From Gleimia hominis (GTDB lineage: Bacteria > Actinomycetota > Actinomycetes > Actinomycetales > Actinomycetaceae), in assembly GCF_032085515.1 (NCBI RefSeq), contig NZ_JASXSX010000001.1, positions 1,302,001 through 1,366,000 on the forward strand: a stretch of DNA of 64,000 nucleotides, written 5' to 3'. The first letter of the stretch is position 1, and each line of letters opens with the position of its first letter. Of this stretch, positions 35,664 through 44,930 are shown in pieces. A program made the position numbers and the translations under genes. The notes under the pieces are model-generated. The model had not been told where the DNA came from, did no database searches, and saw nothing but the letters and a program-made list of their open reading frames with translations.

Positions 35664-38600
35664 ATGGAATCGAAGCAGTCACCCACAACTCTCGCGCTCA
35701 CCATAGGTTTCATGGATCCAGACCGCGCCTGGCGGCAAGCTCGCGAACTCGCCCGCGAACTAGACGGCCCGCCGCCACAGCAGATCCTGCGTTGGTTTAA
35801 CGTGGCGGACCCAGATGCAGCGCTGCTGGCGTGCCGACGCCTGCTGGACACTGATTCGCACACACTTCGCAGCGTGCTGGCTGATGCTCAAGACCGAGAT
35901 GCGCTCCTAACTGTACTGGGTGCCTCCCACGCGCTCGCGAACTACATCGTCGCCCATCCCGCGTGCATGCGCATCGGGAGCATTCCCCCGTTGCCGCAGC
36001 CGCGCGTGGTTCCAGGCCTGGAGGACGAGGCGGGGGCGGGTTCGCACGAGAGCCAGGTACTCGCGCCGGAGGGCCAGGCGCCAACGCAAGAATCCACGGC
36101 GAACAACTGGGGCGACGACAGCGAGCCGGCGGAGCAAATGCTGCGGTGGATGCGAAACCGGATTGAGGTACAGCGCCAACATGACCCTGCGGCGAGCGGG
36201 CAGACGCTAATTAGGCGCGCCTACTGGCAGGCGATGATTCGGATTGTGCTGCAAGATTCCCAGGCACCAGACCGGTTCGAACAGGTCGCCACCACGAGCG
36301 CCATGATCTGCGACTTGGTGGACGCTACTTTGGAGCTGGCGTTGGAATACGCCAAAACGAGGGTGCCCGAGTGTGCGCACTGGGCGTTCACAATAATGGC
36401 GATGGGGAAAACCGGTGGGCAGGAGCTCAACTATATTTCCGACGTCGATGTACTCTACCTGTACGAGCCGGCGCCCGACACCGCTGAGAACAGTTCGACA
36501 ACCGGAAGCGCGAGTGCGGACGATAATCGGGGTGGCGAAGCGCACGAACACGACCTGTGCCGTCAGCTGATTGGACATGTGCGCACGTGCTGCTCAGCGC
36601 CGGGCGCCGAACCAGCATTGTGGACCCTAGACGCCGGGTTGCGTCCTGAAGGTCGGGATGGGCCACTGGCGCGCACGCTTGAAAGCTACGAGCAGTACTA
36701 CCGCAAGTGGGCGAAACAGTGGGAGTTCCAAGCCCTCATGAAAGCCCGAATTGGAGCGGGAGACCGGCGGTTAGGTAAACGGTTCTTGCAACTCGTGTCG
36801 GCGTTTGTGTGGAATATTGCGGCGACCACCGGTTTCGTAACTGAGGTGCGGCAGATGCGAACGCGAGTTGAACATTCGGTGCCGGCAAAGCGCAAGGAGA
36901 CAGAAATCAAGCTTTCGCCCGGCGGATTGCGGGACGTGGAGTTCAGCGTGCAACTGCTACAGCTAGTACACGGCCGGTCTGACCCGCGTTTGCGCGTGCG
37001 TTCCACGTTGGGTGGTCTTGCTAGGCTCGCCCAACTGGGTTACGTTGCGCGGTCCGATGCGCAAGTGTTCTCCACTTGCTATCGCACCTTGAGGGTGTTC
37101 GAGCACGGGGCGCAACTGCAAGCGTTCCGGCGTACGCACCAGTTACCGGCCCAAAAGAAGACCGCGCACGTGCTGGCCCGGTGGATCTGGCCGGGTAACA
37201 GTGCGGGGAAAGAAGTCTTAGACGAGCAGTGGAATGCGGTCCGCGCACAGGTGCGGGACCTGCATCAACGGTTGTTTTACCGCCCGATCGTGCATACTAT
37301 TGCGCAGCTAGATGAGCAAAGCGTACTGCTGAGCACCGAGGGAGCAGCCCAGCGTCTGCAAGCCCTGGGGTACCGCGACCCGAAAGGAGTGATGCGGCAC
37401 GTGCAGTCCCTCATAGCGGGCCCGAGCCGGCGTGCCACCATTCAACGCCACCTGCTGCCCGCGATGCTCGCGTGGATCAGTGGGGGAGCGGAACCTGATC
37501 GCGGGATTTTGAACTTCCGCCGCCTCTCGGACACCATCGGGGGGTCGCACTGGTACCTGGCGTTACTGCGCGACTCCGCGCATGCGGCGCAACGGCTTGC
37601 ACGCATCCTCCCCACCTCCACCTACGCGGTGGAGATGCTGATGGAACATCCGCAGGCAGTGCAGTGGTTGGATGGCAATGGGTTAGAGCCCGTTGACTCC
37701 GCCGCGTTGGCACGCGAGTGTTCTGCAGTGATGGAACGCAACGCGGATACGGAGGATGCCCTGGAGCGGGTACGCTACATCCGGGGCCGGGAGTTCACTC
37801 GCAGTGCGATCGCTGACGTTTCCACGCGCATTGACGTTGGTCGGGCACGTACCATTTTGACGGTGGCGACGGACGTGGTGATTGAGGCAGCGCTGTTGCG
37901 GGCACAGCAGGAGGTGGATGCGGATATCCGAGTGTGCGCCGTGGCGATGGGACGCTACGGTGGGCAGGAGGCTTCGTACGGGTCGGATGCGGACGTCATT
38001 TTTGTGCACGAAACTTCTCTACCGCCGCAGCGGGGGCAGGAGTTAGCGACGCAGATTGTGCGTAGAACCATTGACTTGTTGGGGCGCGTGGGCCGCACTC
38101 CGAGCGTGCAGTTGGATTTAGATTTGCGGCCTGAGGGACGCGATGGGACGCTGAGCCGAACCGTCGAACAGTACGCGCAGTATTGGCGCGAGCACGCGCG
38201 CGCGTGGGAGCGGCAGGCGCTTTTGCGGGCGCGGCCGATTGGCACTAGTGAGCTAGCGCGGAAGATGACGCACGCTCTGCAGCGCCCCCGCTATGAAGCT
38301 GAACTGCAGCCCAATGATTTGCGCACCGTGCGTTTGCTGAAAGCACGGATGGAGAACGAACGGATTCCCCGGGGCGCAGTTCACCATTTGAAGTTGGGGC
38401 CGGGTGGGCTCAGTGATGTGGAGTGGTTGGTGCAGTGGTTCCAGTTGAACTATGCGCGGCAGCATCCGCAGTTGCGAACCACGGGTACCCTGGCGGCGCT
38501 GGAGGCGATTGAGGTGCAAGAACTGCTACCTGCCGATGAGGTTCAGGTGCTGCGCGACGCGTGGGTGTTTGGCAGCCGGCTGCGAGCGGCTAACGTGCTG

Positions 38601-38771
38601 GCAACTGGGAAAACACGCAATCTGGACAGACTTTTCCCCGGCCAGGCGGAGCAGCGAATGATTGCCCAGCTAATGGGATACGATCTAGACGATTACGAGC
38701 TGCTGGCGAACGACTATTTAGCAGCGGCCCGCAGGGCGCGCGCGGTGTTCACCCGGTATTTCACCAAATAG
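35664..38771 (+). CDS. glnE: Bifunctional glutamine synthetase adenylyl-transferase/-removase
   Basis: A 1035-residue regulator that adds and removes AMP on glutamine synthetase. It has two nucleotidyltransferase domains, each with its helical partner: the removase half with GKTGGQELNYISDVDVLYLYE (split; about residue 250) and the transferase half with GRYGGQEASYGSDADVIF (about residue 760). LDAGLRPEGRDGPLARTLESYEQYYRKWA and LDLDLRPEGRDGTLSR (each partial) are the paired RPEGRDG motifs. Starts 3 bases after the glnA2 stop, so co-transcribed. Its real target is presumably a GlnA1 elsewhere. The linker at residues 105-150 is low-complexity. Confidence 0.95.
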   Translation: MESKQSPTTLALTIGFMDPDRAWRQARELARELDGPPPQQILRWFNVADPDAALLACRRLLDTDSHTLRSVLADAQDRDALLTVLGASHALANYIVAHPACMRIGSIPPLPQPRVVPGLEDEAGAGSHESQVLAPEGQAPTQESTANNWGDDSEPAEQMLRWMRNRIEVQRQHDPAASGQTLIRRAYWQAMIRIVLQDSQAPDRFEQVATTSAMICDLVDATLELALEYAKTRVPECAHWAFTIMAMGKTGGQELNYISDVDVLYLYEPAPDTAENSSTTGSASADDNRGGEAHEHDLCRQLIGHVRTCCSAPGAEPALWTLDAGLRPEGRDGPLARTLESYEQYYRKWAKQWEFQALMKARIGAGDRRLGKRFLQLVSAFVWNIAATTGFVTEVRQMRTRVEHSVPAKRKETEIKLSPGGLRDVEFSVQLLQLVHGRSDPRLRVRSTLGGLARLAQLGYVARSDAQVFSTCYRTLRVFEHGAQLQAFRRTHQLPAQKKTAHVLARWIWPGNSAGKEVLDEQWNAVRAQVRDLHQRLFYRPIVHTIAQLDEQSVLLSTEGAAQRLQALGYRDPKGVMRHVQSLIAGPSRRATIQRHLLPAMLAWISGGAEPDRGILNFRRLSDTIGGSHWYLALLRDSAHAAQRLARILPTSTYAVEMLMEHPQAVQWLDGNGLEPVDSAALARECSAVMERNADTEDALERVRYIRGREFTRSAIADVSTRIDVGRARTILTVATDVVIEAALLRAQQEVDADIRVCAVAMGRYGGQEASYGSDADVIFVHETSLPPQRGQELATQIVRRTIDLLGRVGRTPSVQLDLDLRPEGRDGTLSRTVEQYAQYWREHARAWERQALLRARPIGTSELARKMTHALQRPRYEAELQPNDLRTVRLLKARMENERIPRGAVHHLKLGPGGLSDVEWLVQWFQLNYARQHPQLRTTGTLAALEAIEVQELLPADEVQVLRDAWVFGSRLRAANVLATGKTRNLDRLFPGQAEQRMIAQLMGYDLDDYELLANDYLAAARRARAVFTRYFTK

Positions 38772-38784
38772 GAAAGGTGTGGTT

Positions 38785-39495
38785 ATGAAGTTAGTTCTGG
38801 TTCGGCACGGACAAACCGCTTCTAATCGAACGAGGGCTTTGGATACCGCTGCTCCGAGGGCGCCGTTAGACGAAGTAGGGCGGGCTCAAGCGCAGCGTTT
38901 AGCCGAAGAGTTTGAGGCCCGCACCGATGTTTTGCCTGGTTGTATAATCGCTTCCAACTTGTTGCGTACGCAGCAGACTGCCCGCCCTCTCGCCACCCGG
39001 TATGACCTGCCGGTGCGTATCAACCCGGGGGTGCGGGAGGTGACTGCCGGCAGCATGGAGATGTCCACTAAACCAGAAGATATTCAAACGTACCTGCAGG
39101 TTGTCCACGCGTGGGTCGCTGGCAAATGGGATACGCGCATGCCCGGTGGGTACGGTGGGCAGCAAGTGCTTGACCAGTATTTGCCGGTTATTGAAAGCGC
39201 CTGCGAAACCCACCGGTTAGATCCAGACTACGCAAGTGATAAGCGTGCGATCGTGATCGTTTCGCACGGCGCAGTGTCGCGCGTAATTAGTGCGTATTTA
39301 ACGGATCAGATTGACCTGCCCCTGGTTGCAACGCACCCAATGGATAACGCGTCCACCACCGTGCTTGAGCACGTGGGGGATTCCTGGACAGGCCCGCGTA
39401 GTTGGCGGGGCCTCACGTGGAGCGACCGGAAAATCGGGGATTACGACCGCTCCCAACTTTCGACCACACCAACGGCGTCGCGCCTGCGTGACTAG
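38785..39495 (+). CDS. Histidine phosphatase family protein
   Basis: A 236-residue phosphoglycerate mutase-like phosphatase. The catalytic phosphohistidine motif is LVLVRHGQTASNR at the N-terminus; a second His lies in IVIVSHGAVSRVI. ASNLLRTQQTARPLA is the expected middle motif. GGAAAGG ends 7 bases before ATG 38785. It follows glnE by 13 bases, so it is likely in that operon. Substrate unknown. A cluster of 44-base repeats begins shortly after its stop. Confidence 0.87.
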   Translation: MKLVLVRHGQTASNRTRALDTAAPRAPLDEVGRAQAQRLAEEFEARTDVLPGCIIASNLLRTQQTARPLATRYDLPVRINPGVREVTAGSMEMSTKPEDIQTYLQVVHAWVAGKWDTRMPGGYGGQQVLDQYLPVIESACETHRLDPDYASDKRAIVIVSHGAVSRVISAYLTDQIDLPLVATHPMDNASTTVLEHVGDSWTGPRSWRGLTWSDRKIGDYDRSQLSTTPTASRLRD

Positions 39496-39525
39496 TACGC
39501 GTCCGACGCTAGCGATGCCCCGCTC

Positions 39526-39716
39526 GGGCGCGTAATGCCCGTTGTAGCGGCCACAGCAAGAGCCCGCCCGGACGCGTAATGCGCGTTGTAGCGGCGACAG
39601 CAAGAGCCCGCCCGGACGCGTAATGCGCGTTGTAGCGGCGACAGCAAGAGCCCGCCCGGGAGCCCCCGCTCGGGCGCGTAATGCGCGTTGTAGCTGCGAC
39701 AGTAAGAGCCCGCCCG
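39526..39716. repeat. 44-base tandem repeat array
   Basis: Four copies of a GC-rich unit with the core CGCGTAATGCGCGTTGTAGC...GACAGCAAGAGCCCGCCCG. Copies 2 (39571-39614) and 3 (39615-39658) are identical; copies 1 and 4 carry a few changes and copy 4 is set off by a short GGAGCCCCCGCT insert. The array fills most of the 253-base gap between the histidine phosphatase and the leftward ABC ATPase. There is no spacer diversity, so it is not CRISPR. Confidence 0.88.
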
Positions 39717-39748
39717 GAGCCCCCGCGCCCTCCAAGGGGGGCGGGACT

Positions 39749-40534
39749 TCACAGTACAGTGGACAAAAACTGAGCGGTGCGTTCCTGCTTGGGGCGAGCC
39801 AGGATCTGCTCCGGGGCTCCGCGTTCAACGATTCGCCCCTCATCCATGAATACGATCTGGTCGGCAACTTCGCGGGCGAACCCGATTTCGTGGGTAACCA
39901 CAATCATCGTCATCCCCCCTTGCGCCAGGTCCTTCATGACCCCCAGCACTTCCCCCACCAGCTCCGGGTCTAGCGCGGAGGTGGGTTCGTCAAACAGCAT
40001 GATCTCCGGGTCCATCGCGAGCGCCCGGGCGATTGCAACGCGCTGCTGTTGTCCGCCGGAAAGTTGGGACGGGTAGTGTTCGGCCCGATCCGCCAACCCA
40101 ACGCGATCCAACAGTTCTAAAGCGCGTTTTTGTGCCTCAGGCTTCTTCACCCCCCGCACCTGAATTGGGGCTTCCATCACATTCTCGGCGGCCGTCATGT
40201 GGGGGAAGAGGTTGAAACGCTGGAATACCATGCCCATGCGCGCCCGCTGAGCAGATACCTCTTTATCTTTAAGCGCGTACAGTTGCGAGGAACCATCCGC
40301 GCGCGTTTCTTCCCGCATTCCCAACAGGTCGCCATCGAGGTAGATGCGGCCCGCGGAGATCTGCTCTAAACCGTTCACGCACCTAAGAAGCGTGGACTTA
40401 CCCGACCCGGACGGGCCGAGGAGTACGCACACTTCACCGTCGTGCACGTTCAGTGACACGTCTTTGAGCACGTGCAGGTCGTCGAAAAACTTATGAATAT
40501 TTTTGATTTCAATTTTCGCGTTATTTGAGGTCAT
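39749..40534 (-). CDS. Polar amino acid ABC transporter ATP-binding protein
   Basis: A 261-residue ATPase of the GlnQ/HisP group. Walker A GPSGSGKSTLLRCVNGLE, the group-specific MVFQRFNLFPHMTAAENVM, signature LSGGQQQRVAIARALAM, Walker B IMLFDEPTSALDPE and switch VTHEIGFAREVADQIVFMDEG. Its ATG overlaps the permease stop by four bases. Last gene of a binding protein-permease-ATPase operon. Confidence 0.95.
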   Translation of the reverse strand: MTSNNAKIEIKNIHKFFDDLHVLKDVSLNVHDGEVCVLLGPSGSGKSTLLRCVNGLEQISAGRIYLDGDLLGMREETRADGSSQLYALKDKEVSAQRARMGMVFQRFNLFPHMTAAENVMEAPIQVRGVKKPEAQKRALELLDRVGLADRAEHYPSQLSGGQQQRVAIARALAMDPEIMLFDEPTSALDPELVGEVLGVMKDLAQGGMTMIVVTHEIGFAREVADQIVFMDEGRIVERGAPEQILARPKQERTAQFLSTVL

Positions 40535-41469
40535 GGGGTCACATCCAAGAACGGGTCATTTTTAGTTGTATTCGCACTGAGGACTATGCTCTTGCGGTTC
40601 TTGCGGTGTTTCTTTTTAGCTGAACCACCGTTGTCGAAGCCGCGTCCGAAGTAGCGTTCGAGGTACATTTGCCCAATCATCAGCACGGATGTTATCAGCA
40701 GGTACCAGATGGCCGCGACCATGAGGAACGGCACGGGTTGGAAGTACTGCTGCCCCTTGTCGTTAGTAGCGAATGTGAGTTCTAAAATGAACGGAATCGC
40801 AGACGCCAGCGAAGTGGTTTTGAGCATTGAAATAGTTTCGTTCCCAATGGGGGGAATGATGACGCGCATCGCTTGCGGGAGGATAATGCGCCGCATCACC
40901 TGGGAGCGGCTCATCCCCAGAGCGGTCGCGGCCTCCGACTGGCCGGAGTCAACCGCATTCAAACCCGAACGGATAATTTCCGATAGGTACGCCCCCTCGT
41001 TCAGGGACAGCCCCACTACCGCCATCCAGAACGTGGTGAAGTATTTTGAGGTACTAAACGTCACGAACTCGGGGCCAAACGGAATGCCAAGGGAGAGCGT
41101 GGGGTAAAGCACGGGAACGAGAGACCAGAAAATCAGTTGCGTGTAAATGGGGGTGCCGCGGAAGAACCAGATGTAGAACCAAGACACGCCCCGCAGAATC
41201 GGGTTTGGGGATTGGCGCATGATCGCCATGGTGATCGCTAGTGCGGTGCCGAACGCCATGGCGAGGACCGTCAGAATCAGAGTGAATGCAACGCCAACCA
41301 TAACGGTGCGAGAGAAAAACCATTCCCACACCACCGGCCAGTTAAACGTGCGGTTAGTGATCAGCGCGTTTATCCCCATCGCAGCTAGGACCGCCACCAC
41401 GGCAGCTGAAATGTAGCGGCTCGGCCGGGGAACTGGCTTTGGGTGGATAAAATCTATTTTGTTCGACAT
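40531..41469 (-). CDS. Polar amino acid ABC transporter permease
   Basis: A 312-residue membrane protein of the HisMQ/GlnP group. About five helices; the EAA region SEAATALGMSRSQVMRRIILPQAMRVIIPPIGNE (partly quoted) contacts the ATPase, and WFYIWFFRGTPIYTQLIFW is the classic fragment near the pore. A single permease implies a homodimer. A C-terminal basic tail (KKKHRKNRKS) follows the last helix. Starts 5 bases after the binding-protein stop. Confidence 0.94.
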   Translation of the reverse strand: MSNKIDFIHPKPVPRPSRYISAAVVAVLAAMGINALITNRTFNWPVVWEWFFSRTVMVGVAFTLILTVLAMAFGTALAITMAIMRQSPNPILRGVSWFYIWFFRGTPIYTQLIFWSLVPVLYPTLSLGIPFGPEFVTFSTSKYFTTFWMAVVGLSLNEGAYLSEIIRSGLNAVDSGQSEAATALGMSRSQVMRRIILPQAMRVIIPPIGNETISMLKTTSLASAIPFILELTFATNDKGQQYFQPVPFLMVAAIWYLLITSVLMIGQMYLERYFGRGFDNGGSAKKKHRKNRKSIVLSANTTKNDPFLDVTP

Positions 41470-41474
41470 TGGTG

Positions 41475-42416
41475 CTACTTCCCAGGGTTCAGTTGCGCTT
41501 CACTTAGGGCCGCAGATTCCGCGCCGTAGGTACCGAGGATTTCCTTCAGATACCCTTCGTCCATGAGGTACTGCATCGCGGCCTGCACAGCCTTGGTGAG
41601 TTCCTCATCGTTCTTACTGACCACTATGCCTTGTGGTTCGGATTCGAGAACGTCCCCAACTTGTTCAAGCTGGTCTTTTGTTTGTTCAATCGCGTAGCCG
41701 GTTACTGTGGAGTCGCAAAAACCAGCGTCGTACTGGCCGCCCGCAACTTTCGTGACCACGTCCGTGTTGAGTTTGTGGGGCATCACTTTTATTGCTTCTT
41801 TCCCATCCGACACGCATTTATCGGATAGTTCCCGCGCGTAGTCGTGCTGGTAGGTACCGGTTTGTACGCCGATGATTTTGCCACACGGGTCTTTGGGGTC
41901 AAAGTGTCCGGGGTTGCCTTTTTTAACGGAGTACGCGGAGCCGACTTCTACGTACGCGATCATGTTGGCTTCTTTAATGCGGTCGGGCGTGATGGTGAAT
42001 GCGGAGGCACCCACGTCGAACTTGGATCCGAGTGCGGGGATGATAGCGGGGAATTCTGCGTGTGAGGTTTGCCCGTCTTTTAGTCCCATCACTAACGCGA
42101 GGGCTTTGACGATGTCGATGTCGTAGCCCATGGGGGTTTGCCCATCTGTGTCCCTAAATTCTGCGGGCGCGTAGTCAGTTGAGGCACCGTTGCGTAAGAT
42201 TCCTTGGTCTTTAACCGCTTGAGGGACCATGGCGGCGATGTTGTCTTGCGGTTTTAGTTTTGAGAAATCGAATGTTTTGGTGTCTGTTGATTGGGACGCT
42301 GAGGGGGCGGCGCCGTTCGTGGTTTTGTCCGCGTTGTCATCGGGGTCTGAACAGCCGGCGAGTGCTAACGAGCCGGCGAGGGTGATGGCGCATACCAAGG
42401 CGGGTAACTTTTTCAC
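41475..42416 (-). CDS. Polar amino acid ABC transporter substrate-binding lipoprotein
   Basis: A 313-residue family 3 solute-binding protein with signal peptide and lipobox LALAGCSD. The fold motifs are ILRNGASTDYAPAEFRDTD, MGYDIDIVKALALVMGLK, and FDVGASAFTITPDRIKEANM. GTG 42416 start with AGGAG at good spacing. First gene of the transporter operon. Which amino acid it binds cannot be read from sequence; glutamate/glutamine would suit the glnA2/glnE neighbourhood but is only a guess. Confidence 0.92.
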   Translation of the reverse strand: MKKLPALVCAITLAGSLALAGCSDPDDNADKTTNGAAPSASQSTDTKTFDFSKLKPQDNIAAMVPQAVKDQGILRNGASTDYAPAEFRDTDGQTPMGYDIDIVKALALVMGLKDGQTSHAEFPAIIPALGSKFDVGASAFTITPDRIKEANMIAYVEVGSAYSVKKGNPGHFDPKDPCGKIIGVQTGTYQHDYARELSDKCVSDGKEAIKVMPHKLNTDVVTKVAGGQYDAGFCDSTVTGYAIEQTKDQLEQVGDVLESEPQGIVVSKNDEELTKAVQAAMQYLMDEGYLKEILGTYGAESAALSEAQLNPGK

Positions 42417-42534
42417 AACTACTCCTAAGAATTACGTATAAACCGATTATCCATACCTATGAATAGTTATGCAACCCGGTTGGGGGATGCGTGCGACATC
42501 TCACGAGCACAGCGCGGGCAGCAGCGATAAAAAT

Positions 42535-42557
42535 GGGACGCACTGTGAGTGCGTCCC
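42535..42557 (-). terminator. Rho-independent terminator of the DUF4191 gene
   Basis: GGGACGCACT and AGTGCGTCCC pair perfectly with a 3-base loop. On the minus strand the hairpin is followed by ATTTTTATC. It lies 28 bases past the DUF4191 stop. Confidence 0.87.
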
Positions 42558-42585
42558 GATGGAGAGAATAAATATTGAGTTCGGA

Positions 42586-43296
42586 TCAGTTTCCGCGCAG
42601 TGCGCGCCGGGAAATCCGTGCTTTAGTTGGATCAATCCCATGCGGAAGCGCGTTACCTTTGTTTGCCGCTATCGCACTGATCCGGTTAGTCACAATCGGC
42701 ACTTCGTTGCTACGCAGTTTACGCGGGAGCTTACGCAGGGTTTTCTCTAGGTCCTCAAGCTTAACTTGCCCCTTGTTGTTCCCCACGTGGATCACGTGAA
42801 TGGGGACGTTGCGCATGATGCGTTTGAGGTTGCGTTCCTCCCGGTTAGAAAGCTCACTCGCCCGTCCGGTTGGACCTTCCGTGATGAGGACGATTCCGGG
42901 GCGACCGATGATGCGCCACAACAGGTCTTGATGTCGGTTGGCTGCGATCGGTTCTTTCTCGATTGTCCAGCCGCGGCGAATCTGTGACAGCACCCCGTAG
43001 ACGGCGCCGAGCGTGCCACCTATTTGCCGGTACATGGCTTTTTTAACTAGTAGCGAGAGGATAACCATGGGAATCAGCAGTGCCATCATGATCGCCATGA
43101 TGATCATGATGACAATGTTCATCTTGCCCCAAATTCCCAAGAGGATAACCAGGGCTGCGCCCAGTATCGCGCCCCCGAGCATGAACCAGGGGACCATTGG
43201 GAAGGAACGTTTTGTGACGCGGTAAGCGTCCATCACATTGTGGTACCAGCGCCGCTTCTTCGGTGCCGACGTGTTTGCAGTATCTTTCTCAGCCAT
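42586..43296 (-). CDS. DUF4191 membrane protein
   Basis: A 236-residue actinobacterial protein (mycobacterial Rv2219 family). Two transmembrane helices lie at about residues 35-85 (FMLGGAILGAALVILLGI and the Met/Ile-rich IVIMIIMAIMMALLIPMVI). The cytoplasmic remainder has GVLSQIRRGWTIEKEPIA and RNVPIHVIHVGNNKGQV. Function unknown. In mycobacteria it sits beside glnA1, so its position near nitrogen genes is familiar. Probably co-transcribed with the MFS gene upstream, 12 bases away. Confidence 0.87.
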   Translation of the reverse strand: MAEKDTANTSAPKKRRWYHNVMDAYRVTKRSFPMVPWFMLGGAILGAALVILLGIWGKMNIVIMIIMAIMMALLIPMVILSLLVKKAMYRQIGGTLGAVYGVLSQIRRGWTIEKEPIAANRHQDLLWRIIGRPGIVLITEGPTGRASELSNREERNLKRIMRNVPIHVIHVGNNKGQVKLEDLEKTLRKLPRKLRSNEVPIVTNRISAIAANKGNALPHGIDPTKARISRRALRGN

Positions 43297-43308
43297 GATG
43301 TGTTAAGC

Positions 43309-44646
43309 CTACCTGTTTTTCTTCGATTTCCCTACCTTGAGGGCGATTCCCACGCCAGTTATCACTAAGGTCATAATGCTCGTGGTGATTAGTGCAGGCA
43401 CATCACCCCAGGTTTGCGCCACGTATCCACCTACCGCGGACCCGGAGGACGTGCCGACGGTGAGTGCGGACTGCATCAGCGTCATTGCTACGGCCATGGC
43501 TTGGGTGGGAGCGAGGACCTCAACGATTGAAAAATTCGTAACCAGAGTAGGTCCGATAAACAGGCCGCACACGAGCAGGAGGAGGCAGGTGAGAGCCAGG
43601 TGGGTGGACAGGGCGGTGGCAGACATGAAGAGGAACAGTCCGCATCCGCCTATCATGAGGCGTTGGGCGAGGCTGATGCGTTCAGGAATGAGGACGCTCA
43701 GGATGGCCATTACGGCGGATCCGACCCCCATGAGGGCGTAGATGAGACCGGCAGTAGTAGGTTCGCCCAGTAGTTGCATCCGCATGGTCAGGCCGGCTTG
43801 GGTGGCGCCGAAGAAGAATCCGATTGTTACCGCCACTATGATGCACGGGAAAACGAGCGTGACTATAGATCCGATGCTCGGGGTGGAAGTGTGGGTTCGT
43901 GCGGACTCGGGATTTTGTTCAAGGCCGGTGCTGTCCGTGACCTGGAGGTTCTTTCTGTGCCGGAGGTCCTGTGTAGAACTATGGTTGTTTGCCGCGCCGA
44001 GCGTTTCTGCCTCCGGGGAGGCCGGCGCGGCGGTGGGATCGAGGCGTCGAGGAGTGCGGAGAGCGAATGCCATTCCGAATGTGGCCACCAAGATTGTCGC
44101 GAGCAGTAGGGGGATGGTCGCGTTCGCGGTGGATGCAGCGATTCCAACCAGGGCGGGGCCGAGTACGAAAACGAGTTCGTCGGCCATGGATTCATACGAT
44201 AGGGCAGCGGCCATCTGCTGCGGTGTTTGGACGCGCGATACCCACTGGGAGCGCGCGAGCGCCCCAATGGGTAAGGAGGTGCAACCAACCGCGGTGCACG
44301 CCAGATACAGTGCGGCGGTGGGTGCCGGATACGTGGTGCAGATAAAAAGCCCGGCAAGCGCGAGGGCATTCAACGGCGTGAGGATCAACAGTGGAGCGCG
44401 GTGCCCACTGGTGTCGGCCCACCGGCCGATGAGTGGTACGGCAATCGCGGTTGCGATGGCGACAACGCCGGTGGCGAACCCACCTTGGGCCACGGAACCC
44501 GTGGACACGGTGACGGCGGTGAGGGTGCCGAGCGGAATCATTGCGTACGCAGCGCGGGCTCCGAAGGCGAATACTAAAAAGGGCCAACCCGCCAGTGCGG
44601 GCAAGAGCCGGTAGTGTGTTAAGGCGCGGAAAGGTGAACTCTGCAT
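43309..44646 (-). CDS. Major facilitator superfamily transporter
   Basis: A 445-residue transporter with about 12 hydrophobic helices and a central cytoplasmic loop of about 65 residues (TPRRLDPTAAPASPEAETLG onward) that is Ser/Thr-rich. The loop after helix 2 reads LIGRWADTSGHRAPLL, the MFS motif A. Start set at ATG 44646 with AGGGACA upstream; the frame continues to 44697. Likely a drug or metabolite exporter; substrate unknown. Confidence 0.85.
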   Translation of the reverse strand: MQSSPFRALTHYRLLPALAGWPFLVFAFGARAAYAMIPLGTLTAVTVSTGSVAQGGFATGVVAIATAIAVPLIGRWADTSGHRAPLLILTPLNALALAGLFICTTYPAPTAALYLACTAVGCTSLPIGALARSQWVSRVQTPQQMAAALSYESMADELVFVLGPALVGIAASTANATIPLLLATILVATFGMAFALRTPRRLDPTAAPASPEAETLGAANNHSSTQDLRHRKNLQVTDSTGLEQNPESARTHTSTPSIGSIVTLVFPCIIVAVTIGFFFGATQAGLTMRMQLLGEPTTAGLIYALMGVGSAVMAILSVLIPERISLAQRLMIGGCGLFLFMSATALSTHLALTCLLLLVCGLFIGPTLVTNFSIVEVLAPTQAMAVAMTLMQSALTVGTSSGSAVGGYVAQTWGDVPALITTSIMTLVITGVGIALKVGKSKKNR

Positions 44647-44930
44647 CTTGTCCCTATGCAAAACTTGGGCCCCACCCGGGACGAACCTGGGGTGCATGTT
44701 GGTGCCGCCTAGGCAAACCGCGCAAGCACGCTGGCCGTGCAGGTAGGGAGCTTACCGAAGTAAGCGGTATAAGTTTACTCCTTTGCAGCAATGCTAATCC
44801 AGGTGCGCACTGGAGTTAATGCAGGTGAGTACTTAGTTATCCAAGAAAATAGGCTGAAACCGGGTGGGCGGAGCGATCCGGTTATCCACAGGGGGTTCCG
44901 CAGTGGTCTTATGCGTGATTGTCTTTAACT
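44647..44930. other. Intergenic region between divergent MFS and kinase-like genes
   Basis: No gene or RNA is recognisable in these 284 bases. Promoters for both flanking genes should lie here; no pair of hexamers stands out. The kinase-like gene has no ribosome site before its ATG, so its transcript may be leaderless. Confidence 0.5.

Noticed and set aside
39526..39716. Possible CRISPR array
   Set aside because: The copies are directly adjacent, without unique spacers, and there are no cas genes in the window.
39298..39903. Minus-strand open frame over the 44-base repeats, encoding Leu/Arg/Ala-rich repeats
   Set aside because: It overlaps the histidine phosphatase and the ABC ATPase, and its protein repeats merely reflect the DNA repeats.
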